From assembly GCA_039822005.1 (NCBI GenBank), contig JBCBMZ010000002.1:62001-126000 (forward strand): 64,000 bases of DNA, read 5' to 3'. Shown one piece after another: positions 34,112-43,217 of the stretch; position 1 is the stretch's first letter; each line of letters begins with the position of its first letter. The translations under genes were made by a program, and so were the position numbers. The stretch comes from JBCBDX01 sp039822005 (GTDB lineage: Bacteria > Pseudomonadota > Alphaproteobacteria > Rhizobiales > Rhizobiaceae). The notes under the pieces are model-generated. The model saw only the letters and a program-made list of their open reading frames with translations. It was not told where the DNA came from and made no database searches.

Positions 34112-34930
34112 TCAGGATAGCGTCAACTGCTTTTTCAGCGCTAGCAGATCGTGCCAGGTCGCGCGTTTCGCGCTTGGTTGATCGCGCAGGTATGAAGGTT
34201 CGTGCATGACCAGTGCGGAACCGTTCCATTGGCCAAACGAAACATCAAATTTCTGACCTCTCAGCCTCAGGATCATTTGTTTGGGATCGACCAGATGTTT
34301 GGCCGCAATATTCCCCATGATCAGCAAATGTCGAGGTGCGGCCAACTCAATCTGTCGCATGACAAAGGGTTTGAGAATGCTCAGATGGATCGGTGTTGGC
34401 GGGCCGCCCCCGGGCGGTGCCCAAGGCACGCAAAGTGCTTGGTAGGTCTGCGTTTGGCTGTCAAGCCCGATGGCGGCCATCATGTTTTTCAGCAAGACCC
34501 CGTCAGGACCTGAAAAGGGGGAGCCGCGCGCATCGTCATCACGTGTTGCCGCGCCACCAACAATCATCAGGTCAGCTTGGCGGTCACCACCTTCAAAAGC
34601 TAGGTGGCGCGATGTCGCTTTAAGGTTGCAGCCATCGAAGCCCGCAAGAACCTCCCGCAATTGGTCAAGGTTGGCGGCCTGCGCAGCAAGGCGACCAGCA
34701 CTCTCGGCAACCCCTTGATCGGGGATAACCGCCGATTTCGGTACGGCGGGTGTTGCCGGTGGCGCGGCTTGCGCCGTTTTCGCCTTGAGGCTTCTTTGCC
34801 GGGGGCGTTCGTTTTTGGTGGCAAAACGGTCGATAGGTTCATCGCCCAGCGCCTCATCCGCGCCCACATCGGCATAAAAACGCAGGAGTGCGTCCAGTTC
34901 GTTGGCTGTTAGTGGCGCGGCATTCGTCAT
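34112..34930 (-). CDS. Uracil-DNA glycosylase superfamily protein (family 4-like) with altered active-site motifs
   Basis: 272 residues from the ATG at 34930. The C-terminal ~190 residues follow the family-4 layout: an entry Cys (GCNLKATSRHLAF), then ADLMIVGGAATRDDDARGSPFSG (shown as two halves of motif 1), a Leu-rich helix, YQALCVPWAPPG, and HEPSYLRDQPSAKRATW at the end. In canonical enzymes motif 1 is GEAPGRDED; here it is GGAATRDDD, and the usual HPSxLLR has become HEPSYLR. Base-excision activity may be changed or lost. The N-terminal 80 residues are a Rhizobiales-type extension. Confidence 0.78.
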   Translation of the reverse strand: MTNAAPLTANELDALLRFYADVGADEALGDEPIDRFATKNERPRQRSLKAKTAQAAPPATPAVPKSAVIPDQGVAESAGRLAAQAANLDQLREVLAGFDGCNLKATSRHLAFEGGDRQADLMIVGGAATRDDDARGSPFSGPDGVLLKNMMAAIGLDSQTQTYQALCVPWAPPGGGPPTPIHLSILKPFVMRQIELAAPRHLLIMGNIAAKHLVDPKQMILRLRGQKFDVSFGQWNGSALVMHEPSYLRDQPSAKRATWHDLLALKKQLTLS

Positions 34931-34972
34931 GGCTGTTCTTGGCAACCTTACCCGCCTTTATCAACCCGGCAA

Positions 34973-35548
34973 TCAGATCGCCGGCACCTGTGGATCAAAT
35001 TGCAGAAAGAACTCTTTCACCGGCGTCAGGTCGGTGACCAACAATGAAAACTGGCCTGTGGCTTGCGGGTTCACAACGCCATCTTCGAACAAGAGACGAT
35101 CATAGGGCTCAAAATCGAGGCGGTAGGTGGCATATGCATTGGCGCTAAACGCCTTTTCTCCTTCGCGCCGCTGGTCGAAGGAAAGTCCATCACCAAACAT
35201 GCTCGGTCTTTGCCAGTTTTCTTGCAGCTCAAATTCGGTTGCGACCCATGGCTGGCCCGTTTGGTTCTGGGCGCGAATGTCAAAATAGAGCGTACCGGTC
35301 GCGTGGGTGCGCGGGTGGGCAAAGGGGTTGATCGGTCGGGTGGCGCGGATCACCAGCGTTGATGGTTGATGCGAGGAGATGACAAATCGCAACACAATCG
35401 GATCGCTTTGCGTGCCCAAACCTGAAGCGTGGATAATGCGAAAACCACCTTTTTCATCGGAAAATTCATAGCCCGCCGTCAGCAACGGCTCGCTGGCCAT
35501 CGCTTTTGCAGTAAGCATGAGGGCAGAAACGGCTATCGTTTTAAACAT
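34973..35548 (-). CDS. Periplasmic protein of unknown function
   Basis: 191 residues from the ATG at 35548, which gives a clean signal peptide (MFKTIAVSALMLTAKAMA). The frame is open further upstream to 35908, but that part is antisense to the alcohol dehydrogenase gene and is rejected. The mature protein is beta-rich (FRIIHASGLGTQSDPIVLRF; STLVIRATRPINPF) and ends with a Phe-rich segment. I do not recognise the family. It is divergent from the formaldehyde genes. Confidence 0.65.
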   Translation of the reverse strand: MFKTIAVSALMLTAKAMASEPLLTAGYEFSDEKGGFRIIHASGLGTQSDPIVLRFVISSHQPSTLVIRATRPINPFAHPRTHATGTLYFDIRAQNQTGQPWVATEFELQENWQRPSMFGDGLSFDQRREGEKAFSANAYATYRLDFEPYDRLLFEDGVVNPQATGQFSLLVTDLTPVKEFFLQFDPQVPAI

Positions 35549-35659
35549 GGATGGAGGATGCGCCACGGCGTCAGAGATGGCAAGTTTTTGCGCTGACACC
35601 TTGCGCTCCGCGTTTCGTGTGTGCGTAATCAGCTCAAATTGATCTGGGAGGACGCGATC

Positions 35660-36769
35660 ATGAAAACCCGTGCGGCAGTGGCTTTTGAAGCCGGTAAACC
35701 ACTGGAAATTGTGGAAGTTGATCTTGAGGGCCCGAAAGCTGGCGAGGTCCTCGTTGAAATAAAGGCAACGGGCATCTGCCACACCGATGAGTTCACCCTG
35801 TCCGGCGCCGACCCTGAAGGCGCGTTTCCGGCTATTTTGGGTCATGAAGGGGCTGGTGTGGTTGTCGAGGTGGGCCCGGGTGTTCAGGGTTTGGAAGTCG
35901 GGGACCACGTAATTCCCCTATACACCCCTGAGTGCCGTGAGTGCGATTACTGCCTTAATCCAAAAACTAACCTTTGCCAGTCGATCCGCTCCACACAGGG
36001 GCAGGGTGTCATGCCCGATGGCACGAGCCGGTTCTCCTATAAAGGCGAAAAAATTCTGCACTATATGGGATGTTCCACCTTTTCAAACTACACAGTGCTG
36101 CCCGAGATCGCGTTGGCCAAGGTGCGCAAAGACGCGCCTTTCGACAAGATCTGCTACATCGGCTGCGGCGTGACGACCGGCATCGGTGCCGTTATGTTCA
36201 CCGCCAAGGTCGAGCCCAATTCAACCGCGGTCGTGTTCGGCCTCGGCGGAATTGGACTGAATGTCATTCAGGGCTTGAAGCTCGTTGGTGCGCGCCAAAT
36301 CGTGGGAGTGGATACTAACCCGTCCAAAGAAGCCATGGCACGTCAATTCGGTATGACCGACTTCGTCAATCCCAAGGAAGTTGACGGCGACATGGTCGGG
36401 CATTTGGTGGAACTGACCGGCGGCGGGGCAGACTATACATTTGAGTGCATCGGCAACACCGATGTGATGCGCACCGCGCTGGAGGCTTGCCACAAAGGGT
36501 GGGGTACTTCGGTCATCATTGGGGTGGCCCCGGCCGGTGCAGAAATCTCGACACGACCCTTCCAATTGGTAACAGGCCGCAATTGGCGCGGCTCTGCCTT
36601 TGGTGGCGCACGCGGCCGCACTGATGTGCCCAAAATTGTTGACATGTACATGGAAGGCCGGATCGACATCGACAGCCTCATCACGCATACAATGGGCCTT
36701 GAAGAGATCAATCACGGCTTTGATCTGATGCATGAAGGTAAGAGCATCAGGAGCGTGGTTTTGTACTGA
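35660..36769 (+). CDS. frmA: S-(hydroxymethyl)glutathione dehydrogenase / class III alcohol dehydrogenase
   Basis: 369 residues from the ATG at 35660, with GGGAGGA upstream. Catalytic zinc ligands lie in ATGICHTDEFTLSG and ILGHEGAG; the structural zinc loop is ECRECDYCLNPKTNLC; the NAD fold is marked by GLGGIGLNVIQGLKL and the acidic GVDTN. The enzyme oxidises the spontaneous formaldehyde-glutathione adduct to S-formylglutathione, and also reduces S-nitrosoglutathione. The stop shares a base with the start of the next gene, the next enzyme in the pathway. Confidence 0.96.
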   Translation: MKTRAAVAFEAGKPLEIVEVDLEGPKAGEVLVEIKATGICHTDEFTLSGADPEGAFPAILGHEGAGVVVEVGPGVQGLEVGDHVIPLYTPECRECDYCLNPKTNLCQSIRSTQGQGVMPDGTSRFSYKGEKILHYMGCSTFSNYTVLPEIALAKVRKDAPFDKICYIGCGVTTGIGAVMFTAKVEPNSTAVVFGLGGIGLNVIQGLKLVGARQIVGVDTNPSKEAMARQFGMTDFVNPKEVDGDMVGHLVELTGGGADYTFECIGNTDVMRTALEACHKGWGTSVIIGVAPAGAEISTRPFQLVTGRNWRGSAFGGARGRTDVPKIVDMYMEGRIDIDSLITHTMGLEEINHGFDLMHEGKSIRSVVLY

Positions 36770-37617
36770 TGACCCAGATTACCCGCGCTCTCGCCCACAA
36801 ATCATTTGATGGCATGCTCGAGATCTTTGACCATGAAAGCCATGCGTGCCAGTGCACCATGCGCTTTGCGGTCTACACGCCGCCGCAAGCGGCATCGGGC
36901 CCGGTCCCGGTTTTGTGGTGGCTGTCGGGCCTGACCTGCACCTGGCAAAATGTGAATGAGAAATCCGGTATCCAACGTTATGCGGCGGAAAAGGGGTTGA
37001 TGGTGATTTTTCCCGACACCTCACCGCGTGGCGTTGAGGTGCCGGACAATGAGGATTATGATTTGGGACAAGGCGCCGGCTTTTACATCAACGCCACGCA
37101 GGACCCTTGGGCCAAAAACTTCCAGATGGAAGAATATGTGGTCAACGAGCTTTGCAGTACTGTGCGAGATCATTTCCACATGGCCGACTTGGAGCGGCAG
37201 GGGATTTCCGGTCACTCCATGGGCGGACACGGCGCACTGACACTGCATTTGAAGCACCCCGAGCGCTATAAGTCGGTGTCGGCCTTCGCCCCAATCGTCA
37301 ATCCATCCCAAACCCCATGGGGAGAAAAGTGTTTTTCCGCCTATTTGGGTGACGATCAAGAAAGCTGGGGCGACCATGACGCGTGCGAATTGGTCAAAAA
37401 ACAAAGAACCGAAGCGCACATGCTCGTCGATGTGGGCGGCGCCGATCAGTTTGAAAATCCGTATCTGATGTCATCACATTTTGTAGACGCATGTAAAAGC
37501 GCAGGTCAAAAGCTGACCCACCATGTGCGCGATGGCTATGATCACTCCTACTATTTTGTCGGCAGCTTTCTGGATCACCACATGGCCCATCACGCGGCCA
37601 ATTTGGGTGCGACATGA
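36769..37617 (+). CDS. fghA: S-formylglutathione hydrolase
   Basis: 282 residues. An esterase-D fold: WLSGLTCTWQN near residue 50, catalytic Ser150 in GISGHSMGGHGALTL, and the His in DGYDHSYYFVGSF at the end. It hydrolyses S-formylglutathione to formate and glutathione, completing the glutathione route of formaldehyde removal begun by the preceding gene. Translational coupling through a TGATG junction is evident. No formate dehydrogenase is in the window. Confidence 0.96.
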   Translation: MTQITRALAHKSFDGMLEIFDHESHACQCTMRFAVYTPPQAASGPVPVLWWLSGLTCTWQNVNEKSGIQRYAAEKGLMVIFPDTSPRGVEVPDNEDYDLGQGAGFYINATQDPWAKNFQMEEYVVNELCSTVRDHFHMADLERQGISGHSMGGHGALTLHLKHPERYKSVSAFAPIVNPSQTPWGEKCFSAYLGDDQESWGDHDACELVKKQRTEAHMLVDVGGADQFENPYLMSSHFVDACKSAGQKLTHHVRDGYDHSYYFVGSFLDHHMAHHAANLGAT

Positions 37618-38747
37618 AGAAGTCTCTTTTTGTTTGGTCGGCGCTTGCATTGGCAATGGTGTCGCCGGTCGCGGCAGACGATTTTGAGGCCTTTGAATGG
37701 CGTGGCTCATGTGATGATGAAGGCTATTGTGTCGCCCGCGCCGCCGGTCGCGCGCCAACCGGCGAGACAATGCAACTCAAGCTGGAACGGCCGAAGGCAC
37801 CAAACGCCTCATTGTTTGCCACCGTTCGGCTGGACCCGGCGGAGCCATTGTCGGTGGGGACGCCTGTGACCATCACCGTGCTGGAGACCGGCTACACCGA
37901 AAGTTCTGTGACCCAGAGGGTCTACACCGGCAATGAGATGACGTTTGCCGGGCCGGTCGACCGACCGTTGGCGCTCGGCCTTCGCGAAGGCACCACGGCG
38001 CGGGTTGATGTGGAATGGCCAAGTCAGTCCCGGATTGTTTCCTACACGGTGCCCTTGACCGGTGTGACAAGCGTTCTTGCCGATTTCGACCGGCTCCAGG
38101 GGCGCGCAGAGCGCGGCGATGCGGCGGTTTTGGTCGGTGGCTTGCCCTTTCCCGGTCAAGTTCGTGAAGAGGTAAAAGCAGAGCCAAAGGCGTCGCCAAC
38201 AAATGAACCGACGGTTTCGCCGCTGCCCGAACCCAGCTTGCAGCCCCTAGATGAGCCGCTCTTTCCGCCGGTCAGGTTTGCAGATTTGGTCTATGCCCAA
38301 GCCGATGTTCCCGACGAGGTGCTGATGACCGGTTACCGCGTCTTTGAGTGTGACTTCCCCTATGTGCTTGAAGGGTATGGCGCGCAGGTTTACGGGGTGA
38401 CCGAGTTCCTTGAATTGTGGATTGTGCCGTGCAATTCGGCAGACGTAAACGTTGACTATTACATCTCGTTTCACAGTGCGGGAGAAGCTGAATATTATGA
38501 CTTTCTCGATGCGCCCTTCAGTGACAATCGCTACAGCTTGGTGACAAATCCCCGTTGGGCCAATGAGACCCGCCAATTGACCACTTGGACGCTTTACGGG
38601 CCAGATGGCGATTGCGGAAATTACGCAACATATGAATATGTGACCGAAGACGACGCGTTTGATTTGATCCGTTATCAGGAAAAGCCGAATTGCGACGGCC
38701 TACGCAGTTCACAGGAGGATTATCCGCTGGTTTGGTCTGCTTACTGA
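37614..38747 (+). CDS. Exported protein, DUF1176-like
   Basis: 377 residues, overlapping fghA by four bases. Signal peptide cleavage is likely after residue 21 (SPVAA). A Pro/Glu-rich linker lies near residues 185-225. The C-terminal part has three Cys-containing segments (VFECDFPYVLEGYG, IVPCNSADVN, DGDCGNYATYEY) and the closing YQEKPNCDGLRSSQEDYPLVW, which resembles the DUF1176 family. Coupling to the formaldehyde genes may be only positional. Function unknown. Confidence 0.65.
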   Translation: MKKSLFVWSALALAMVSPVAADDFEAFEWRGSCDDEGYCVARAAGRAPTGETMQLKLERPKAPNASLFATVRLDPAEPLSVGTPVTITVLETGYTESSVTQRVYTGNEMTFAGPVDRPLALGLREGTTARVDVEWPSQSRIVSYTVPLTGVTSVLADFDRLQGRAERGDAAVLVGGLPFPGQVREEVKAEPKASPTNEPTVSPLPEPSLQPLDEPLFPPVRFADLVYAQADVPDEVLMTGYRVFECDFPYVLEGYGAQVYGVTEFLELWIVPCNSADVNVDYYISFHSAGEAEYYDFLDAPFSDNRYSLVTNPRWANETRQLTTWTLYGPDGDCGNYATYEYVTEDDAFDLIRYQEKPNCDGLRSSQEDYPLVWSAY

Positions 38748-38873
38748 CACATCGTTGACGGTAACACTTTGGGGCGTTTGAGTCGCGCTTCTCCCAAGCT
38801 TTTTCACCTTCTACACGCAAATCGGTCACATTTTTCATCTCTAAACCGTCCGAAATTACTTTTTGGATTGGTC

Positions 38874-39776
38874 ATGGATTTTTCAACTATACAAAACACT
38901 TTAATCGGTTTTCTGAACGTCGGATTGATTTGGGCGTTGATCGCCCTTTTCCTAACACTTGCTACATTTCGCAGTATTCGCATTGTTCCCCAAAGTGAGA
39001 AATATGTCGTAGAGCGCTTCGGTCGTCTTCACAGCGTTTTGGGTCCGGGTATTAACCTGATCGTTCCCATTCTCGATCAAGTGGCGCACAAGATTTCAAT
39101 TCTTGAGCGTCAATTGCCCAACGCGATGCAGGATGCCATCACCGCCGACAACGTGCTGGTAAGGGTTGAAACGAGCGTCTTCTACCGCATCACCGAGCCG
39201 GAAAAGACTGTGTACCGGATCCGCGATGCCGACGGTGCAATCGCCACTACGGTCGCTGGTATCGTGCGTAGTGAAATCGGTAAGATGGAATTGGACGAGG
39301 TTCAGTCCAACCGTACGCAATTGATCGGCAAGGTCCGCGAGCAGGTTGCGGCAATGGTCGAAGACTGGGGTATGGAAGTCACGCGTGCCGAAATCCTCGA
39401 TGTCAACCTCGATGAAGAAACGCGCGCGGCCATGCTACAGCAGCTCAACGCGGAACGGGCGCGCCGCGCGAGTGTTACAGAAGCCGAAGGTAAACGTCGG
39501 GCCGCAGAGCTGGAAGCCGACGGTGAGCTCTATGCGGCTGAACAGGATGCAAAAGCGCGCCGCATTCTGGCGGAAGCGGAAGCCTACGCGACATCCATTA
39601 TCGCAGAAGCGATTGAGGAGAACGGTCTGGAAGCTGCACAATACCAGGTCGCACTTAAACAGGTGGAAGCACTGACGGCGGTTGGACAAGGCGCAGGCAA
39701 ACAGACTGTGATCGTGCCCGCCGCCGCTCTCGATGCTTTCAAAGATGCGTTTACTATGTTGAAAGGTCGAAATTGA
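38874..39776 (+). CDS. SPFH/stomatin-type membrane protein (QmcA-like)
   Basis: 300 residues from the ATG at 38874. An N-terminal membrane helix (residues 13-33) is followed by the SPFH/band-7 domain (RIVPQSEKYVVERFGRLHSV; TADNVLVRVETSVFYRI), a long coiled coil rich in Ala/Glu (RRAAELEADGELYAAEQDAK), and a short C-terminal helix. Such proteins form large ring cages in the membrane and often accompany FtsH or NfeD. The stop overlaps the NfeD-like start. Confidence 0.92.
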   Translation: MDFSTIQNTLIGFLNVGLIWALIALFLTLATFRSIRIVPQSEKYVVERFGRLHSVLGPGINLIVPILDQVAHKISILERQLPNAMQDAITADNVLVRVETSVFYRITEPEKTVYRIRDADGAIATTVAGIVRSEIGKMELDEVQSNRTQLIGKVREQVAAMVEDWGMEVTRAEILDVNLDEETRAAMLQQLNAERARRASVTEAEGKRRAAELEADGELYAAEQDAKARRILAEAEAYATSIIAEAIEENGLEAAQYQVALKQVEALTAVGQGAGKQTVIVPAAALDAFKDAFTMLKGRN

Positions 39777-40060
39777 CGTTTTGGAATGAATGGTGGGCGT
39801 GGGCGATTGCTGCAATTGCCTTCGCCCTTTTTGAAGCGGTCATACCCGGTTACGCGTTTCTGGGTTTAGCTATTGGTGCGGGGGTCATAGCCGTGGGTTT
39901 GCCGACGGCGGCTGCCCTTGGTTTTGCTGAACCAACGCTGACGACCTTGCTGCTGACGTGCGCGGTAACAGCACTCATTGCCTGGTTGTTGATGCGCCGT
40001 TTTTTTGCGTCACCAAGCGGCCAGGTGAAAGTCTGGCGGCGGGATATCAATAAGAACTGA
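39773..40060 (+). CDS. Short NfeD-like membrane protein with TTG start
   Basis: 95 residues. The only start that keeps the whole protein is a TTG at 39773, overlapping the SPFH stop by four bases; translation is probably coupled. It has three to four membrane helices (WAWAIAAIAFALFEAVIPGY; AIGAGVIAVGLPTA; TLLLTCAVTALIAWLLM) and lacks most of the soluble OB-fold domain of larger NfeD proteins. SPFH-NfeD gene pairs are widely conserved, and the two products are thought to act in one membrane complex. Confidence 0.85.
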   Translation: MTFWNEWWAWAIAAIAFALFEAVIPGYAFLGLAIGAGVIAVGLPTAAALGFAEPTLTTLLLTCAVTALIAWLLMRRFFASPSGQVKVWRRDINKN

Positions 40061-40160
40061 CATTGCCTTGGCCGGCACAGCTTTGCCGACCTGCTTGATC
40101 TCTGACAAGGACAGTGTTTTGCGCTTGTGTCATGCTCCTTCGATTGTGGAGGAGGAGCCC

Positions 40161-40454
40161 ATGATCAGCCTTGAAGATATGGTCGGTATGAGCGGACTGA
40201 CCGAAGAAGAAATAATGGCGATCGCTGAACACGAACATGTTGCCCCCAGCGTCGCGACAAACCTTGCCGCTTACTTGGCGCAAGACCATGACGGTCTTTC
40301 GAAAGTCTGCGCCATGATCATTGATGACATTCGCCAAGCCCAAGCGGCAGGCAAAGTCGACCATGAGCGCGAATTACTGCACATTCTGCACCATTTCCTG
40401 CGCGAGCACCCGCAAGAACGCCCGACGGCACACCCGTGGAGTTCGGTGTTCTAA
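40161..40454 (+). CDS. Small conserved cytoplasmic protein of unknown function
   Basis: 97 residues. The ATG at 40161 is fixed by the strong GGAGGAG at 40148-40154. The protein is helical and acidic (SLEDMVGMSGLTEEEIMAIA), with a His-rich C-terminal region (HERELLHILHHFLREHP). No signal or membrane segment. I recognise the general type as a conserved alphaproteobacterial hypothetical, but not a function. Confidence 0.72.
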   Translation: MISLEDMVGMSGLTEEEIMAIAEHEHVAPSVATNLAAYLAQDHDGLSKVCAMIIDDIRQAQAAGKVDHERELLHILHHFLREHPQERPTAHPWSSVF

Positions 40455-40605
40455 AACGCTCTGTCAGCTGCCGTGTCGATGACGAAAAGCCCCAAAGCGC
40501 ACCAGCACTGTCTGGCGGTGCAGCAAGCGCGAAGCATCTTAGGTGTGCCTCCTTTTGAAGAGAGGGTGAGAAATTCAAGAAACGTTGCGTTACAAGACAA
40601 TTTGA

Positions 40606-40821
40606 CTAGCAGCCGATTTGGCGACGGATTTGGTCAACGACACGTTTTGACAGGCACACATTCTCGCATGGTATACCGTCGCTGTCCCCATCAGCGCGTG
40701 GATGATTTCCGGCGCACCAATTGCGAACTGCCTGCTCGCAGGTTGAATAATCTGTGCACCTTGCCGAAGCAGCCGCGCTTACAAGTGAAAGGTTGATAGC
40801 AACGATCAACAACAGTCGCAT
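40606..40821 (-). CDS. Small exported Excalibur-domain protein
   Basis: 71 residues from the ATG at 40821. A signal peptide of ~21 residues ends at SAAASA. The mature protein has the Excalibur signature: Cys-bounded CTDYSTCEQAVRNW and the calcium-loop-like DGDSDGIPCENVC, with six cysteines including the last residue. Excalibur domains are short extracellular calcium-binding modules, often beside nuclease domains; here the domain stands alone. Confidence 0.85.
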   Translation of the reverse strand: MRLLLIVAINLSLVSAAASARCTDYSTCEQAVRNWCAGNHPRADGDSDGIPCENVCLSKRVVDQIRRQIGC

Positions 40822-40900
40822 GTTATGCCCCCAATGGAATTCACTTATTTCCACACGGGATGGTTGCCTAGATCTTTTCGACAATCAAACGGTATGCATT

Positions 40901-42622
40901 TTACATATTCGGGTAGACCGGCCCTTCGCCGCCCTGAGGAACTGTCCAGGTGATGTTGCCGTTCGGATCTTTGATGTCGCAGGTTTTGCAGTGAACGCAG
41001 TTTTGCGCGTTGATTTGGAACGTCACATCATCGCCCGCCTGATAGGTGTGGGCAGCGTTGATCGTGTTGCCGTCCGCATCCACCCATTCATAAACCCCAG
41101 CCGGACAGTAGCGGTTCGAAAGCCCCGCAAAGTTGGCATACTCGCTCGACTTTTGCAGATCTGCATTGCTCAACTTCAGATGGATCGGTTGGTTCTCTTC
41201 ATGGTTCGTGCTCGACATAAAGACCGAAGACAGTCGATCAAATGAAACCTCACCGTCTGGCTTCGGATAATCAATCGGCTTGTGCCTGGAAGCTGGTTCA
41301 ACGCACTCGGCATCGGTTTTGCCGTGGCGCATGGTGCCAAACGGCGACAAACCGGTGAGCGTGTTCAACCACATGTCAAGCCCGCCGAGTGGGATGCCCA
41401 GAAACGTGCCAAAGCGCGACCAGAGTGGCTTGACGTTACGCACAGGCTTCAAGTCCTTGCCGATGTCAGAGCCGCGCCAAGCATCCTCATAGGCGTCCAG
41501 CGCATCGTCGTTGGCTTGACCGGCGCCGAGTGCGTCGGCGGTTTTCTCCGCCGCCAAGATGCCAGAAAGGATTGCGTTGTGAGAGCCCTTGATGCGCGGC
41601 ACATTCACCAGGCCAGCCGAACAGCCAATCAGCGCGCCGCCGGGGAATGAGAGTTTCGGCACCGACTGCCAGCCGCCTTCGGTTATCGCGCGGGCGCCGT
41701 AGGAAATGCGCTTGCCGCCCTCAAAGACTTCCCGAACCATCGGGTGTGTTTTGAAACGTTGAAATTCTTCAAAAGGCGAGATGTACGGGTTCTTGTAGTT
41801 CAAGTGGAGGACGAAGCCGACGGCCACCTGATTATCTTCCAAATGGTAGAGGAATGAGCCGCCGCCGGTGGCATTGTTGAGCGGCCAACCGAACGAGTGC
41901 TGCACCAAGCCTGGCTTGTGTTTTGCTGGATCAACTTGCCACAACTCTTTGATCCCAATGCCAAACTTGCCGGGCTCCCTGCCTTCATCCAACTTGAATC
42001 GATTTATGAGCTCTTTTGCCAGCGAACCACGCACCCCTTCGCCGATGAGCACATATTTGCCATGCAGTTCCATGCCACGGGCAAACATCGCCGTCGGTTC
42101 GCCATCGCGCCCGACCCCCATATCGCCGGTGGCAACGCCTTTCACTGCGCCCTTCTCGTCGAAGATCAATTCGGCAGCGGCAAAGCCCGGGTAAACTTCA
42201 ACGCCCAGCGCCTCAGCGCGGGCACCCAGCCAACGCGTCATGTTGCCGAGCGAGACAATGTAGTTCCCGTGATTGTTCATGAGCGGCGGCATCATGAAGT
42301 TGGGAAGACGCACGCCACCCCCGGCACCCAAATACAAAAAATGGTCGGCAATCACTGGCGTCTTCATCGGGTGATCGGGATCGTCGCGCCAGTCAGGGAT
42401 CAGCTGGTCAAGGCCGATGGGATCAACGACGGCACCCGACAGAATGTGGGCACCGACCTCTGCACCTTTTTCCAAAACGACGACTGAAAGTTCTTCATTG
42501 AGTTGTTTGAGCTTGATGGCAGCCGCCAATCCCGCTGGGCCCGCACCGACAATGACCACGTCAAATTCCATCGACTCGCGCGGCTCGTTCATCGGGTTGT
42601 CCGCACCATTTGCCTCTGACAT
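40901..42622 (-). CDS. Electron-transfer flavoprotein:ubiquinone oxidoreductase (ETF-QO)
   Basis: 573 residues; the start at 42622 follows GGGAGGA at good spacing. The FAD site is VVIVGAGPAGLAAAIKLKQL near the N-terminus, with GKYVLIGEGVRGSLAKEL further on. The C-terminal 4Fe-4S domain shows CPAGVYEW and NCVHCKTCDIKDP, supplying the four cysteines. It passes electrons from acyl-CoA and branched-chain amino acid dehydrogenases, via ETF, to ubiquinone at the inner membrane. A palindrome resembling a LiuR-type operator lies 119 bases upstream. Confidence 0.96.
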   Translation of the reverse strand: MSEANGADNPMNEPRESMEFDVVIVGAGPAGLAAAIKLKQLNEELSVVVLEKGAEVGAHILSGAVVDPIGLDQLIPDWRDDPDHPMKTPVIADHFLYLGAGGGVRLPNFMMPPLMNNHGNYIVSLGNMTRWLGARAEALGVEVYPGFAAAELIFDEKGAVKGVATGDMGVGRDGEPTAMFARGMELHGKYVLIGEGVRGSLAKELINRFKLDEGREPGKFGIGIKELWQVDPAKHKPGLVQHSFGWPLNNATGGGSFLYHLEDNQVAVGFVLHLNYKNPYISPFEEFQRFKTHPMVREVFEGGKRISYGARAITEGGWQSVPKLSFPGGALIGCSAGLVNVPRIKGSHNAILSGILAAEKTADALGAGQANDDALDAYEDAWRGSDIGKDLKPVRNVKPLWSRFGTFLGIPLGGLDMWLNTLTGLSPFGTMRHGKTDAECVEPASRHKPIDYPKPDGEVSFDRLSSVFMSSTNHEENQPIHLKLSNADLQKSSEYANFAGLSNRYCPAGVYEWVDADGNTINAAHTYQAGDDVTFQINAQNCVHCKTCDIKDPNGNITWTVPQGGEGPVYPNM

Positions 42623-42740
42623 TTCTGTCCTCCCAATGCGCATAAGCGCTATAAACTATGTGACCTTGTTTGGCCTCCAAAAGGGCATCATTGCAAGAGT
42701 GAAGTATGCCGCAGATTGTTTCATCTGGTGCTATATTACT

Positions 42741-42756
42741 TTAACGTAAACGTCAA
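42741..42756. promoter_or_regulatory. Palindromic operator-like site, TTAACGTAAACGTCAA
   Basis: The 16-base sequence is an imperfect palindrome (ACGT-AA-ACGT core with TTRA flanks). The same core occurs at 59148-59163, upstream of another minus-strand gene. It resembles, from memory, the sites of LiuR/MerR-type regulators of branched-chain amino acid and fatty acid breakdown, which would fit control of the ETF-QO gene starting at 42622. Confidence 0.5.
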
Positions 42757-42797
42757 TAAAGTGTAGTGAGTTTGGCCATTTGGATGGCGCGTGGCGA

Positions 42798-43217
42798 TTA
42801 GTTGGAACTGTTGGTTTTAGAAGCGACGATGTTTCGCCGGAGCCACTCCGCGAGCAACAAGCTGCCGATGACCAATACGAAGAGCGGAATGCGCAGCGAA
42901 CCACTGTTCGAATTGATCAGGCCCCCGTCGAACAGGAAGACGATATTGAGCGCCAGATAGGCAGGGCCGAAAATGAAGATGAGTTAACCGGCCCACGTCG
43001 GCACATAAATTGCCGAAGTCGCGCCCAATGTGATGACGGCGTTGGACGTTATGCGCAGTGGTTCAATCTGCCCGGTGGCCACACGATCGGCGATATCGAT
43101 GTTTTGAAACACAATCAGCAGGGCCAGCGGCAGGAGTTGCTGTCGGGTTGCTTTTGGCTCCATATCATCGAGTGCGACTTGCGAAGTAGGTGCACCGTAA
43201 AAGGACGCGATGCCCAT
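42798..43217 (-). pseudogene. Small membrane protein gene interrupted by one in-frame TAA
   Basis: From an ATG at 43217 the minus-strand frame reads 77 residues to a TAA at 42984-42986, then continues in the same frame for 62 more residues to a second TAA at 42798-42800. Both parts look genuinely coding: two hydrophobic helices before the break (LLPLALLIVFQNIDIA; SNAVITLGATSAIYV) and two after it (IFIFGPAYLALNIVFLFDG; RIPLFVLVIGSLLLAEW). A single point change would restore one ~140-residue, four-helix protein. The alternative is a truncated but functional 77-residue product. Family not recognised. Confidence 0.55.

Noticed and set aside
35549..35908. N-terminal extension of the periplasmic protein at 34973
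   Set aside because: The extension is antisense to the start of the alcohol dehydrogenase and would bury the evident signal peptide at internal position 121.
41897..42487. 196-residue plus-strand frame opposite ETF-QO
   Set aside because: Antisense to a gene with clear FAD and iron-sulfur motifs; no ribosome site or domain.
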